Source: Pseudomonas piscis (GTDB lineage Bacteria; Pseudomonadota; Gammaproteobacteria; Pseudomonadales; Pseudomonadaceae). From it: 64,000 nucleotides of DNA. Below the pieces are notes generated by a model that was not told where the DNA came from, searched no databases, and saw only the letters and a list, made by a program, of their open reading frames with translations. Shown in pieces: positions 1-7,501 of this stretch. A program made the position numbers and the translations under genes. Location: positions 62,001 to 126,000 of the forward strand of contig NZ_WHUV01000002.1 in the NCBI RefSeq assembly GCF_009380155.1, in the 5' to 3' direction. Positions within the stretch are counted from its first letter, which is position 1, and the number at the start of each line of letters is the position of its first letter.

Positions 1-551
1 CTCAGGGGAGAAAGGAACTGACTCAGCAGATAGCCGTGGGCGGCGTGGATCTGCACACCACTGAAACCGGCGTCCTCGGCCAGGGCCGCGGTGCGGGCAA
101 AACGCTGGATCAGGGTCGCGATCTGGGCTTCATCCAGGGCCTTGGGTACGGGAAACATCTTCGACAGGCCGCCCATGTCCAGGGCGACTGCCGAGGGTGC
201 CACCGTGGCCTGACCAAGGCTGGCCTGCATCTGGCGACCGGGATGGTTGATCTGCATCCAGAATTGCGCGCCGTGGGCCCGGCCGATTCGCGCCCACTCG
301 CGAAAGCGCTGCAGTTGCTGGCTGTCGTCGAGCATCACGCCGCCGGGACCGGTCATGGCCCGGGGATCGACCATCACGTTGCCGGTCAGCAACAGGCCGG
401 CGCCGCCTTCGGCCCAGGCCTTGTACAGACGTAGCAACTGCTCGGAAGGGGTCTGGTCGAGATTGGCCAGGTTTTCCTCCATCGCCGCCTTGGCGATGCG
501 GTTGGGCAGCAGGGTTCCGTTGGGTAAACGCAGGGATTGGAAAGCAGTCAT
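1..551 (-). CDS. Old Yellow Enzyme-type NADH:flavin oxidoreductase, N-terminal part
   Basis: Minus-strand reading frame that starts at 551 and runs off the left edge, so only about 183 residues are visible. The start reads MTAFQSLRLPNGTLLPNRIA and is followed by a TGNVMV segment, MQINHPGRQ and GVQIHAAHGYLLSQFLS. These are hallmarks of the FMN-binding TIM-barrel Old Yellow Enzyme family; HAAHGYL carries the usual substrate-binding and FMN-contacting residues. Such enzymes reduce activated alkenes, nitro-compounds or enones with NAD(P)H. It is divergent from a MerR regulator, so control by that regulator is likely. The exact substrate cannot be told. Confidence 0.88.
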   Translation of the reverse strand, partial: MTAFQSLRLPNGTLLPNRIAKAAMEENLANLDQTPSEQLLRLYKAWAEGGAGLLLTGNVMVDPRAMTGPGGVMLDDSQQLQRFREWARIGRAHGAQFWMQINHPGRQMQASLGQATVAPSAVALDMGGLSKMFPVPKALDEAQIATLIQRFARTAALAEDAGFSGVQIHAAHGYLLSQFLSPL

Positions 552-618
552 GGGGTTCTCCAGGTACAGCCCGTGCGTCGGTTTGTATGCAGGAGGGGGC
601 TGTGTTGCAAAGAAGGCT

Positions 619-636
619 AAGGTTAAAGTTATCCTT
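619..636. promoter_or_regulatory. MerR-type operator dyad between oxidoreductase and merR gene
   Basis: AAGGTTAA (619-626) and TTATCCTT (629-636) form an inverted repeat with one mismatch in the intergenic region. It lies 26 bases before the regulator start, where MerR-family proteins usually bind the over-long spacer of a divergent promoter. Function is inferred from position and symmetry. Confidence 0.5.
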
Positions 637-662
637 AAGGTCAATAGGAGGTTTGCAACCCG

Positions 663-1127
663 ATGAAAATTGGTGAACTAGCCCGACGTACGGGATTGAG
701 TGCATCGCGCTTGCGATTCTACGAGGCCAGCGGCCTGATCGAGGCGCAGCGCCTGGGCAATGGTTACCGCGATTACCCGGAAGATGTGGTGCAGCGCCTG
801 GAGATCATTACCTGCGGTCAGCAGGCGGGCTTCAGCCTGGAGGAAATGCGCACCCTGACCCTGGAGTCCACCCGGAGCGATGGGCGCTTCCAGCATGACC
901 GACTGTTGGTCAGCCTGCGCAGCAAGGTGGCGGAGATCGAAGCCCTGCAGCAGCGCCTGACGCAGAATCGCCAGCATCTGCTGACCCTGATCGCCGGTAT
1001 CGAAGGCAAGCCCGAAGGCCTGGGCTGCGAGGAGAATGCCCAGCGCCTGCTGGCCCAGTGGCGGGAAAACGAAGGGCAGGCGCCGGCTGCGGCCAGTGGC
1101 CGGCGGCGTCAGAAGCAGGGACGTTGA
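663..1127 (+). CDS. MerR family transcriptional regulator
   Basis: 154-residue protein. The N-terminal winged helix begins MKIGELARRTGLSASRLRFY and continues with the typical E.SGLI...R..NGYR.Y wing; a coiled-coil dimerisation helix follows at about residues 80-120. A ribosome-binding sequence AGGAGG precedes the start. Two cysteines are present, but no clustered C-terminal metal-binding set, so a small-molecule or redox sensor is as likely as a metal sensor. The divergent position next to the flavin oxidoreductase suggests it controls that gene and itself. Confidence 0.9.
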   Translation: MKIGELARRTGLSASRLRFYEASGLIEAQRLGNGYRDYPEDVVQRLEIITCGQQAGFSLEEMRTLTLESTRSDGRFQHDRLLVSLRSKVAEIEALQQRLTQNRQHLLTLIAGIEGKPEGLGCEENAQRLLAQWRENEGQAPAAASGRRRQKQGR

Positions 1128-1153
1128 GCCGCCATTGGCGGCTCAAGCCCGGA

Positions 1154-1399
1154 TCAGCGAAGGCTCTCGGCCGGTGAGCCCATGGGCAGGGCCGGGAGGC
1201 TCATGTTGCGCATGGCCACCTCGAGCTTGTCCTGGTAGAGACTGAGGATCGAGTAGTCCAGCTTCTGGGTGATATTGGCGTTGCCCGCACAGTTGGCCAG
1301 TAGTTCTTCCAGCGCGCCGGCAACCAGGTCCGCAGTGACCTGCAGGACGGTCAAACCATAGCTCTTATCGACAATGACCAGATTCGTTAAATCGTACAT
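1154..1399 (-). CDS. Small hypothetical protein
   Basis: 81-residue frame starting MYDLTNLVIVDKSYGLTVLQ; an upstream in-frame ATG at 1468 would add 23 residues, but that extension is rich in His and unconvincing. The protein looks soluble and mainly helical, with no membrane segment or recognised motif. It converges on the MerR gene with only 26 bases between stops. Function unknown; the composition (long hydrophobic-patterned helix, few stops in frame) supports a real gene. Confidence 0.5.
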   Translation of the reverse strand: MYDLTNLVIVDKSYGLTVLQVTADLVAGALEELLANCAGNANITQKLDYSILSLYQDKLEVAMRNMSLPALPMGSPAESLR

Positions 1400-1576
1400 A
1401 CAACACCCGTGGTCACTGTTCTTGTGGTAATGGCTATGAGCCATCAATAGCATACCGAAGCGGCCCATGGCCTGTCACCGGGGGCTGACAAGAACCTGAA
1501 GAACGGGAGGATTTTCGCTGCGCTTGGCGCCAGCATGGGTAGTATTGCCCCGCGCAAACCACCAGGGTTCATTTCC

Positions 1577-2098
1577 ATGCTGATTCTTACCAGGGGCAAC
1601 CACCAGGGGTTGCAGATCGGGCCGCGCTGGCCCTCGTCGACAGTGCAGCTGGAAGGGCAGGTCTTCCAGCAGTTGCGCAAGGTCCAGTCGAGCCTGCCGG
1701 ATACCGTGCGCTTGCTGGTGACCCGAGGGTATGAGCACAAAGGCAGCCGGCTGGGAGGGTTCCGTAGGCTGTCGCGCTGGTTGGGCATCCGCTTGTTCGT
1801 GTGCCGCTACCCGGGACGCCGGGACGAGGTGCAGGACATCTTCGGTAGCAATGGCCACGATGTGGACGGCACCCATGTCGATGTATCGATCGTTCTCGCT
1901 GGCAAGCGCCTGCGTTTCCTGCCCTTGGGGGTGTTCACCTCGCCAGCTCGCCAGGAATTGCGCAAGGCCCGCCATGGCACGCTGGTGGACGAGGTCAAGA
2001 GCGCGCTGGTGCGCCATGGGTTCCAGATCCACCGCAATCACACGGAAAGCCTGCAGATCCACTGCGACTACCGGCCCGACTTGCTGGCCGGGTGCTGA
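1577..2098 (+). CDS. Hypothetical protein with possible M15-peptidase-like His/Asp pattern
   Basis: About 173 residues from the ATG at 1577; an earlier in-frame ATG lies at 1535 and neither has a clear ribosome-binding site. The middle contains HDVDGTHVDVSI and the end HTESLQIHCDY. This loosely resembles the SxHxxGxxxD and ExxH zinc motifs of D-Ala-D-Ala carboxypeptidases (M15), but the spacings are off by one or two residues. I treat the enzymatic call as a suggestion only. A long antisense frame (1475-2062) is judged to be a shadow because its translation is low in structure. Confidence 0.55.
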   Translation: MLILTRGNHQGLQIGPRWPSSTVQLEGQVFQQLRKVQSSLPDTVRLLVTRGYEHKGSRLGGFRRLSRWLGIRLFVCRYPGRRDEVQDIFGSNGHDVDGTHVDVSIVLAGKRLRFLPLGVFTSPARQELRKARHGTLVDEVKSALVRHGFQIHRNHTESLQIHCDYRPDLLAGC

Positions 2099-2149
2099 TC
2101 CGACGTCGCAAGGCGGGCAAGTAGCGCTGGTGTGATATCGCGCCGGGGA

Positions 2150-3418
2150 TCACTCCCAGCGCTTGAACAGCACGCTGGCATTTACCCCGCCAAAGCCGAA
2201 GCCATTGGACAACGCGTACTGCATTGGCATCTTGCGCGCCTGGCCGTGCACCAGGTCCATGCCCTCAGCGGCGCTGTCGGGGTTCTCCAGGTTGAGCGTC
2301 GCCGGGGCGACCTGGTCGCGCAGGGCGAGGATGGTGAAGATCGCCTCGATCCCGCCGGCCGCGCCCAGCAGATGGCCGGTGGCGGACTTGGTCGCACTGA
2401 TGGCCGGGCCGTTGCCGGTGCCGAACAACTGCCTGATGGCCGCCAGCTCACCCTTGTCGCCCACCGGTGTGGAGGTGGCGTGGGCGTTGAGGTGCTGGAC
2501 CTCCTGCGGCGACACGCCCGCCTGGCGCAGGGCTTGTTCCATGGCGCGTCGGGCGCCGTCGCCATCCTCCGGGCCGGCGGTCATGTGGTAGGCGTCGGCG
2601 CTGGTGCCATACCCCACCAGCTCGGCGATGGGCCGGGCGCCCCGGGCCAGGGCGTGCTCCAGCTCTTCGATGACCAGCAAGCCGGCGCCTTCGCCCATGA
2701 CGAAACCGTCACGGCCCTGGTCGAAGGGGCGCGAGGCGCGTTCCGGAGTGTCGTTGTAGTCGCTGGACAGTGCCCGGGCCGCAGCGAAGCCGCCCAGGCT
2801 GACCTGGTGGATCGTGGCTTCCGCGCCGCCACAGATGGCGATGTCGATCTCGCCCGCGCGGATCATCCGTGCCGCATCGCCGATGGCCTGGACCCCGGCG
2901 GCGCAAGCGGTGACCGGTGTGCCCAGGGGGCCCTTGAGGCCATGGCGGATCGAGACGTGGCCGGCCGCCAGGTTGCACAGGAACGAAGGAATGGTGAAGG
3001 GCGACAGGCGCCGCGGGCCCTTGCTGTCAGTGGTGCGCACGGCATCGGCGATGGCCGGGAAGCCGCCGACCCCCGAGGCGATGATGGTGGCCGTGCGCTC
3101 CTGGGCCGCAGCGTTGTCCGGTCGCCAGTTGGCCTGGGCCAGGGCTTCTTCCGCCGCCGCCAGGGCGAACAGGATGAAGCGGTCCATCTTGCGCTGTTCC
3201 TTGGGCGGTAGCAGTGAATCCGGATCGAAACCAGCCTGCGGATCCTGTGTCAGGTCGGGAACCTGGCCGCCCACGGTGGTGGACAGTCCGCCGATGAACT
3301 CCTCGGGCAACTGGCGGATGCCCGATTGTCCCGCCAGCAGGCGCTGCCATACCTGCTCGACCCCGCAGCCCAGCGGAGTGATTGCGCCCATACCTGTGAC
3401 TACGATGCGTTTGCTCAT
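2150..3418 (-). CDS. Beta-ketoacyl-ACP synthase II (FabF-type paralogue)
   Basis: 422 residues, the usual length of FabF. Thiolase-fold condensing enzyme with the Cys-His-His triad visible: Cys172 in TACAAG, His313 in NAHATSTPVGDKGE and His349 in SATGHLLGAAGG, plus the C-terminal GFGFGG loop. It condenses malonyl-ACP with acyl-ACP. It stands alone, away from any fabD/fabG/acpP cluster, and faces an HxlR regulator. This suggests an accessory, inducible synthase rather than the housekeeping FabF. Substrate preference cannot be read from the sequence. Confidence 0.93.
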   Translation of the reverse strand: MSKRIVVTGMGAITPLGCGVEQVWQRLLAGQSGIRQLPEEFIGGLSTTVGGQVPDLTQDPQAGFDPDSLLPPKEQRKMDRFILFALAAAEEALAQANWRPDNAAAQERTATIIASGVGGFPAIADAVRTTDSKGPRRLSPFTIPSFLCNLAAGHVSIRHGLKGPLGTPVTACAAGVQAIGDAARMIRAGEIDIAICGGAEATIHQVSLGGFAAARALSSDYNDTPERASRPFDQGRDGFVMGEGAGLLVIEELEHALARGARPIAELVGYGTSADAYHMTAGPEDGDGARRAMEQALRQAGVSPQEVQHLNAHATSTPVGDKGELAAIRQLFGTGNGPAISATKSATGHLLGAAGGIEAIFTILALRDQVAPATLNLENPDSAAEGMDLVHGQARKMPMQYALSNGFGFGGVNASVLFKRWE

Positions 3419-3472
3419 GCAGGTCCTGCTCCTTCAGTGTGTTTGGGTTGGGGGGTAACGAAGCGTGGACGA

Positions 3473-3491
3473 TACTATCATCATGAAAGTA
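3473..3491. promoter_or_regulatory. 19-bp palindromic operator in fabF-like/hxlR intergenic region
   Basis: TACTATCATCATGAAAGTA is a near-perfect palindrome (one mismatch per nine-base arm around a central C). HxlR-family dimers bind palindromes with TACT/AGTA ends, and this one sits between the two divergent genes, so it is the likely binding site of the regulator encoded next to it. Confidence 0.6.
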
Positions 3492-3536
3492 ACATCCTGC
3501 TCGACAATATTTCGAGCCATAGCGCAGGAGCAAGTG

Positions 3537-4022
3537 ATGCAACGAAAAAGCCTGGAGGACGCCGAATGTCCTATCGCCCGTGGCCTGGAACGGGTCGGGG
3601 AATGGTGGAGCATCCTGATCATGCGCGACGCCTTGCACGGCCTGCGGCGTTTCGATGAGTTCTCCCGCAGCCTGGATATCGCCCCGAACATGCTGACCCG
3701 GCGTCTCAACTCCCTGGTGGAGGCGGGTTTGCTGGAACGCCAGGCCTACAGTCAGCGCCCGCTGCGTTATCAATATGTGCCGACGGCCAAGGGCGAGGAC
3801 TTTCGTGTGGTGCTGATGGCGTTCGTCGCCTGGGGCAATCGCCACTTCGCCCCCGAGGGCGAAAGTGTGCAGATCGTCGAGCGGGCAACCGGCCGGCCGG
3901 TACAGCCCGCGATGATGGATGTGCAGGGGCACCAGTTGGTGCCCCTGCAGGACTGCACGGTGCAGGTCGGGCCGGCCGCCAGCGCCAGCATGCGCGAGCG
4001 CTTCTGCGCCCGGGCCGATTGA
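3537..4022 (+). CDS. HxlR family transcriptional regulator
   Basis: 161 residues from the ATG at 3537, chosen because GCAGGAG lies 8 bases upstream; a longer frame begins at 3465 but runs through the operator. The winged-helix domain reads CPIARGLERVGEWWSILIMR, then RRFDEFSRSLDIAPNMLTRRL and a wing RPLRYQYVPTAKG. The conserved early Cys of the family (aldehyde or redox sensing in some members) is present. A C-terminal extension of about 50 residues follows. Likely represses the divergent FabF-like gene. Confidence 0.9.
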   Translation: MQRKSLEDAECPIARGLERVGEWWSILIMRDALHGLRRFDEFSRSLDIAPNMLTRRLNSLVEAGLLERQAYSQRPLRYQYVPTAKGEDFRVVLMAFVAWGNRHFAPEGESVQIVERATGRPVQPAMMDVQGHQLVPLQDCTVQVGPAASASMRERFCARAD

Positions 4023-4153
4023 CAGCGCTCGGCTTGCCGGTCACCTAGCCGCCGCGACTGGCTTGCAGTGGCAATAGCGGGATTTCACCCGGTTTGTTCC
4101 GCTCGAGTGGCGGCCAGTCGCCGGTGTCCGGCGTCTGGCCCTTGGCGTAAGGT

Positions 4154-4894
4154 TCAGCGTGGCGCTTGGCCGCGGCGCCAGGCGGGATGGAAGTGACGCC
4201 AGTGGGCGTCCTGGGCGGCGGCCAGTAGCTCATGATCGCCCCGAGTGTCGCCCCAGGCGCGTAGCCGGTATTGGTCCAGCGGGCCATAGACGTTCTCCAG
4301 GCGCAGCACCTTGTTTTCGCAACGGCAGTTGTTACCGACGATATGGCCGGTGAGCACGCCATCGACGACCTCCAGTTCGGTGCCGATCAGGGCGATGCCC
4401 AGGCGCCTGGCGAAGGGTTGCAGGACCAGGGCCGGGGAGGCCGAGCACAGGGTCACCCGGGCTCCGGAATCGATCTCTTCGGCTACTGCCTGCAGCCCCG
4501 CCGGACGCATCAGCCGGGACCAGGAGCGCTGGCAGAACGCCTCGGCCTGCTGTTGGACCCACGCGGCCTCGACTCCCTTGAGAAAGCAACTGATTAGGCG
4601 GGCCTTGAGCTGGTCACGATCGACCCTGCGCGCCAGGAAGCCGAGGCTTGGCAGGGCCAGCTTGAGCACCCGCTGATGGAATCTGCGGGGGCCGAAGGCG
4701 AAGCGCAAGAAGGGCACGAAGCTGTCATGGCGGGTCAGGGTGCCATCGAAATCGAAGACCGAGAGTACCTGGCTGGCCCGAGGGTCGAGCACCAGGGTTT
4801 CCGGGGTTAGCGGTGGCCCGGGCTGCTCGGGTTCCGGGGAATGGCCAGCGGGGCTGGCGGCGAGCGTTGGGACGGGATCGGCTGGGGACGACAT
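4154..4894 (-). CDS. HAD-IB family phosphatase (SerB-like)
   Basis: 246 residues from the ATG at 4894, preceded by GAGAG; an alternative ATG at 4945 adds 17 residues. After a proline-rich N-terminal stretch the HAD motifs appear in order: DFDGTLTR (nucleophile and acid Asp), CSAS (motif II), a Lys in CENK, and GDTRGD (motif III). The helical cap between motifs I and II fits the HAD-IB class, which holds phosphoserine phosphatase and related small-molecule phosphatases. The substrate is unknown. The variable Pro-rich leader is unusual for the family. Confidence 0.85.
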   Translation of the reverse strand: MSSPADPVPTLAASPAGHSPEPEQPGPPLTPETLVLDPRASQVLSVFDFDGTLTRHDSFVPFLRFAFGPRRFHQRVLKLALPSLGFLARRVDRDQLKARLISCFLKGVEAAWVQQQAEAFCQRSWSRLMRPAGLQAVAEEIDSGARVTLCSASPALVLQPFARRLGIALIGTELEVVDGVLTGHIVGNNCRCENKVLRLENVYGPLDQYRLRAWGDTRGDHELLAAAQDAHWRHFHPAWRRGQAPR

Positions 4895-5106
4895 GCTGGC
4901 TCTCGATCGGTGCGGACGTTGGCGGGGGACCGGTGCGGTGGTCATTCGCGCAGTCTACGCGTTCTGCATCGTCGGGTTCACTGTCGCCTGCCCGGCAGGG
5001 TGTTATCGGCACGGGAGCGGTTCGGGTGCCGGACGATTTGGGGCGGGAGCGTGGGTGGAGGCGTAACAGGAAGAGCAGTGGGGTCGATTGACGGGGTTTC
5101 CAGGGA

Positions 5107-5178
5107 CTACCCCCAGCAGCACCAGGCGAAGGTGGTCAGGCAAAGCAGCAGGGGCAGGGTGTCGAGAAAATCGTTCAT
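5107..5178 (-). CDS. Possible 23-residue hydrophobic micropeptide
   Basis: A short frame reads MNDFLDTLPLLLCLTTFAWC then CWG and stop. It would be a single membrane-spanning peptide. There is no strong ribosome-binding site and no neighbour in the same direction, so this is speculative. It is recorded because the surrounding 800 bases otherwise hold little. Confidence 0.2.
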   Translation of the reverse strand: MNDFLDTLPLLLCLTTFAWCCWG

Positions 5179-5282
5179 GCCAACACAGTCCATTCAGGTG
5201 GGTGCCGGCAATGTAAGGGGGCTCCAGGGCCCTGTCTGTTGCGATTGTGTGAATTTTCAGCGCATTTTCGTTTAACCGGAAG

Positions 5283-5300
5283 CAGGGGCTGAAGCCCCTG
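5283..5300. repeat. Short perfect hairpin
   Basis: CAGGGGCT-GA-AGCCCCTG forms an 8-bp perfect stem with a two-base spacer. No T-run follows on either strand, so it is not a standard intrinsic terminator. It lies just before an AT-rich tract. Confidence 0.4.
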
Positions 5301-5425
5301 TGTAGTACTGCTCAAAGGGCGGGTGGCCAGGGTAGAGAGTTAAGTTGTTGAAAATTAATGACTTAAAAAAATTGTGGATATTTAAATGGTTAAGTGCTTT
5401 TATTTACGTTTTTTCAAAAAATAAC

Positions 5426-5528
5426 TTGTTACAGAATGTACCAACCCGTTACTATAGCTCCGCGTTCACCTACCACGGTTTATGCATTTTTAGTCCCAAG
5501 TGTCCATCAGCTGCTTGGGCTTTTTTTT
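5426..5528 (+). ncRNA. Candidate small RNA with promoter and intrinsic terminator
   Basis: A sigma70-like promoter (TTGTTA at 5426-5431, 18-base spacer, TACTAT at 5450-5455) is followed about 45 bases later by an intrinsic terminator: CCCAAG (5495-5500), CTTGGG (5514-5519), then eight Ts (5521-5528). The implied transcript, about 5462-5528, is roughly 67 nt and has no convincing reading frame. The AT-rich block upstream (5340-5460) is consistent with an UP element. I do not recognise it as a named Pseudomonas sRNA. Confidence 0.4.
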
Positions 5529-5695
5529 GCCTGCGATTTGCCCAGGCCAGTGCTGCCAGGGACTGGCCGCATGCGCCTCCTGGTCCGGTGTCCCCTGTTC
5601 TTTTGACGATTTGCCTCGCCATTTTCGTGCCGGTTCCCGGAGCTGATACAGTACGCAGCCTGAGTAGGAGGACGTATGCGTGCGGTGGGACGCTG

Positions 5696-5965
5696 ATGAT
5701 CCGGGACGAGGATGAAAAGGCCGACAGCGACGGGTTCAGGGCACTGGCGTTGTCCCTGATGGGCATTGCCGTGATCCTTGGGGCGTGCATCGTCCGCTTC
5801 AACATCGAGGTCGACAGGGAGCGTGCCCGGGCCCAGGAAGAAATCCTGCACTGCCGTCGGCAGAACCTGCCTTCGACCAAGCCTGTGGTCGACGCCACCT
5901 CACCTGCGGATGAATGCCGCAGCCTGGAAGACCACTATGCCAGGCGGTTCGGCCACTCCTATTGA
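5696..5965 (+). CDS. Small membrane-anchored hypothetical protein
   Basis: 89 residues from the ATG at 5696. Residues about 15-33 (ALALSLMGIAVILGACIVRF) form one membrane helix, followed by a charged, probably periplasmic, C-terminal part with two cysteines (HCRRQ, ECRSLEDHY) that could form a disulfide. The start overlaps the stop of a six-codon frame (5676-5696) that has the strong ribosome-binding site TAGGAGG, so translation may be coupled. The long frame upstream to 5345 is rejected because it crosses the putative sRNA terminator. Confidence 0.55.
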   Translation: MIRDEDEKADSDGFRALALSLMGIAVILGACIVRFNIEVDRERARAQEEILHCRRQNLPSTKPVVDATSPADECRSLEDHYARRFGHSY

Positions 5966-6014
5966 GCCTGCAGCGCAGCGACCGCCATAGCCGCTGCGCA
6001 CACCGCCTGCCGCT

Positions 6015-6503
6015 TCAGGCCTCGACGATGTTCAGCCCTTCAGCTGCCTGGGGCGCGACGAAGTAACTGCAGATCAGCTCGAACTGTTCGTCGCTGGTGG
6101 CGAACGGGTGCTCGCCTTGGTTGTTGCGCTCACGCAGCCTGCTGCGACAGACATCCTCGGCGACATTCAGTACATGCAGGCGATGTGGAACCTGTGCCTG
6201 GTCCGCAAGGCCGCGCAACCAGGCGCGCTGGGCCAGTGTATTGGCGGGGAAGTCCAGCACCACACTGGTGCCGGCCTGCAACATGGCGACGACCAGCGGC
6301 CCCAGGGCCTCGCCCAGGCGTCGGGCATGGAGTTGATAGTCCGCGACACAATGGATCATCTGCGGATACAACCGGGCCAGCCACAGGTCCTCGCAGATCA
6401 ACACGCAGCCAGGGGCCTGGGCCAGTTGCCGGGCGAATGTCGATTTACCTGAGGCGATCTTGCCGCATAGCAGGTGCAAGACCGGGTTGGATGGAGGGTT
6501 CAT
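6015..6503 (-). CDS. AAA_33-type ATP-binding protein (P-loop kinase-like)
   Basis: 162 residues starting at 6503, with AAGGAGACGAAGC just upstream; a longer frame to 6659 lacks such a site. Walker A is GKIASGKST near residue 14, and VVLDFPANT provides a plausible Walker B region; an RSRLRERN arginine-rich lid follows. This matches stand-alone P-loop kinases of the AAA_33/zeta-toxin-like superfamily, which often phosphorylate small molecules. No antitoxin gene adjoins it, so a toxin role is not supported. Confidence 0.75.
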   Translation of the reverse strand: MNPPSNPVLHLLCGKIASGKSTFARQLAQAPGCVLICEDLWLARLYPQMIHCVADYQLHARRLGEALGPLVVAMLQAGTSVVLDFPANTLAQRAWLRGLADQAQVPHRLHVLNVAEDVCRSRLRERNNQGEHPFATSDEQFELICSYFVAPQAAEGLNIVEA

Positions 6504-6597
6504 GCTTCGTCTCCTTGCTTGAAGCCTCGCAAGAGCGGTCATGAATCCCGCCTCCGAGGCGGGTTGATTGCGGTTTGGACAGCCGCTGGCCCACCCT

Positions 6598-6774
6598 CTA
6601 GAGGATGGTAATAATCGCTGGGCGGCAGGGCTGAAGAGGTCGGTCCATGGAGCGAACATACACAGTTGGCGAAACCATGCCCAGGAAAACCTCCAGGGCT
6701 GTCAGCTGCAAAGTAGTGGCGGCTAGTTCGTGGTCGGCCATTTTCAGGAACTGCGATGCAGTTAACACCGGCAT
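6598..6774 (-). CDS. Small hypothetical protein
   Basis: 58-residue frame starting MPVLTASQFLKMADHELAAT. It is mostly helical and lacks a recognised motif. The ribosome-binding site is weak. It is divergent from the DUF1652 gene with 83 bases between. Reported as possible only. Confidence 0.3.
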   Translation of the reverse strand: MPVLTASQFLKMADHELAATTLQLTALEVFLGMVSPTVYVRSMDRPLQPCRPAIITIL

Positions 6775-6857
6775 GTGTTTTTTCCGATACACAAGGCGCA
6801 TGCTCGCCTATGCTGAATCGGAAAAATTCCCATAAACACTACATAGGCTAGGACGCC

Positions 6858-7121
6858 ATGCTCTCGACCCATGAGCTGTGCCACATATTGGAATCCGGCT
6901 TCCTGCCGCTTTCCTGCGCCTGCAATGTCAATTCTGGCGGATCGCTGACCATCAAGATCTACGATGCGGCATCTGGCCGGGTGGACTTGCTGCTCCCGGG
7001 CGTTTCCACCGCACAGCTCACCAGCGTGCGGGATATTTCCAACCTGATCGGCGAATTGCGCACCGAGCTGCGAGCAGGGCGGCGAGCTTTCGCCGGCGGC
7101 TTCGGCAGCCCTCTTGGCTGA
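6858..7121 (+). CDS. DUF1652 domain-containing protein
   Basis: 87 residues. The sequence MLSTHELCHILESGFLPLSC, then IKIYDAASGRVDLLLPGVST and ELRTEL, follows the DUF1652 pattern found as many paralogues in Pseudomonas. The family has no established biochemical function. The start is supported by AGGACG upstream. A monocistronic unit, with a long inverted repeat 60 bases after the stop. Confidence 0.85.
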   Translation: MLSTHELCHILESGFLPLSCACNVNSGGSLTIKIYDAASGRVDLLLPGVSTAQLTSVRDISNLIGELRTELRAGRRAFAGGFGSPLG

Positions 7122-7182
7122 CTTGCCTGCCCGATCATTGTTGACAGTTGAACATCCCATGGCGAGGGCATAGCGTTTAGCC

Positions 7183-7247
7183 GTTCGCCCAGTATCTGTG
7201 GCTCTTTACCGGTTCATGGATGGCGAGGTCATCTGTACTGGGCGAAC
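7183..7247. repeat. 12-bp inverted repeat with 41-base loop
   Basis: GTTCGCCCAGTA (7183-7194) and TACTGGGCGAAC (7236-7247) are exact reverse complements. Two near-identical segments, ATGGCGAGGGCAT and ATGGCGAGGTCAT, lie before and within the structure. There is no T-run. It may be a transcript-end structure for the DUF1652 gene or a small mobile repeat. Confidence 0.45.
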
Positions 7248-7305
7248 TCCCTTAGGGAGTTGCACGCGATCCTTGAACTCGCGATTTCTCCTGCGCTAGG
7301 ATTTG

Positions 7306-7412
7306 CCCCCGGAGATGGCATTCCTCCTTGAACCGCTTCGTGCTGATGATGCCTACGTGAACCCTGGACAGGGTGCGTAGGTGTGCCTGGCCCTGTCCTC
7401 AACCAGGACAGG
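7306..7412 (+). promoter_or_regulatory. Fluoride riboswitch (crcB motif) with downstream hairpins
   Basis: The conserved aptamer is readable: GGAGATGGCATTCCTCC (from 7311), AACCGC, a TTCG loop, and GCTGATGATGCCTACG (to 7357). GGCAT pairs with ATGCC as in crcB-motif pseudoknotted fluoride aptamers. A hairpin CCTACG...CGTAGG (7352-7381) overlaps the 3' edge of the aptamer and can act as the alternative structure. A second hairpin CCTGTCCT/AGGACAGG spans 7392-7412. No U-run follows, so control of translation or of Rho access is likelier than intrinsic termination. It precedes crcB directly. Confidence 0.9.
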
Positions 7413-7501
7413 ACCATGATACCGACTCCTCTAGCACTCCCTTCTTGCATCACCTCTCGCGTTCCCCATCGGCCATGCCGTTCGATGAAGGTCTGCCCAG
7501 C

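Noticed and set aside
1475..2062. 195-residue minus-strand frame
   Set aside because: Competes with the plus-strand gene at 1577; its translation is Gln/Ala/Pro-rich and lacks fold-like patterning. Not fully excluded.
2132..3211. 359-residue plus-strand frame
   Set aside because: Antisense of the FabF-like gene, with Gly/Arg/Ala-rich translation and no motifs.
5345..5695. N-terminal 117 codons of a 206-codon frame
   Set aside because: Crosses an AT-rich promoter region and a strong intrinsic terminator; the membrane protein is better started at 5696.
6015..6503. Zeta-type toxin
   Set aside because: The P-loop fits, but there is no adjacent antitoxin gene and the fold is shared by many small-molecule kinases.
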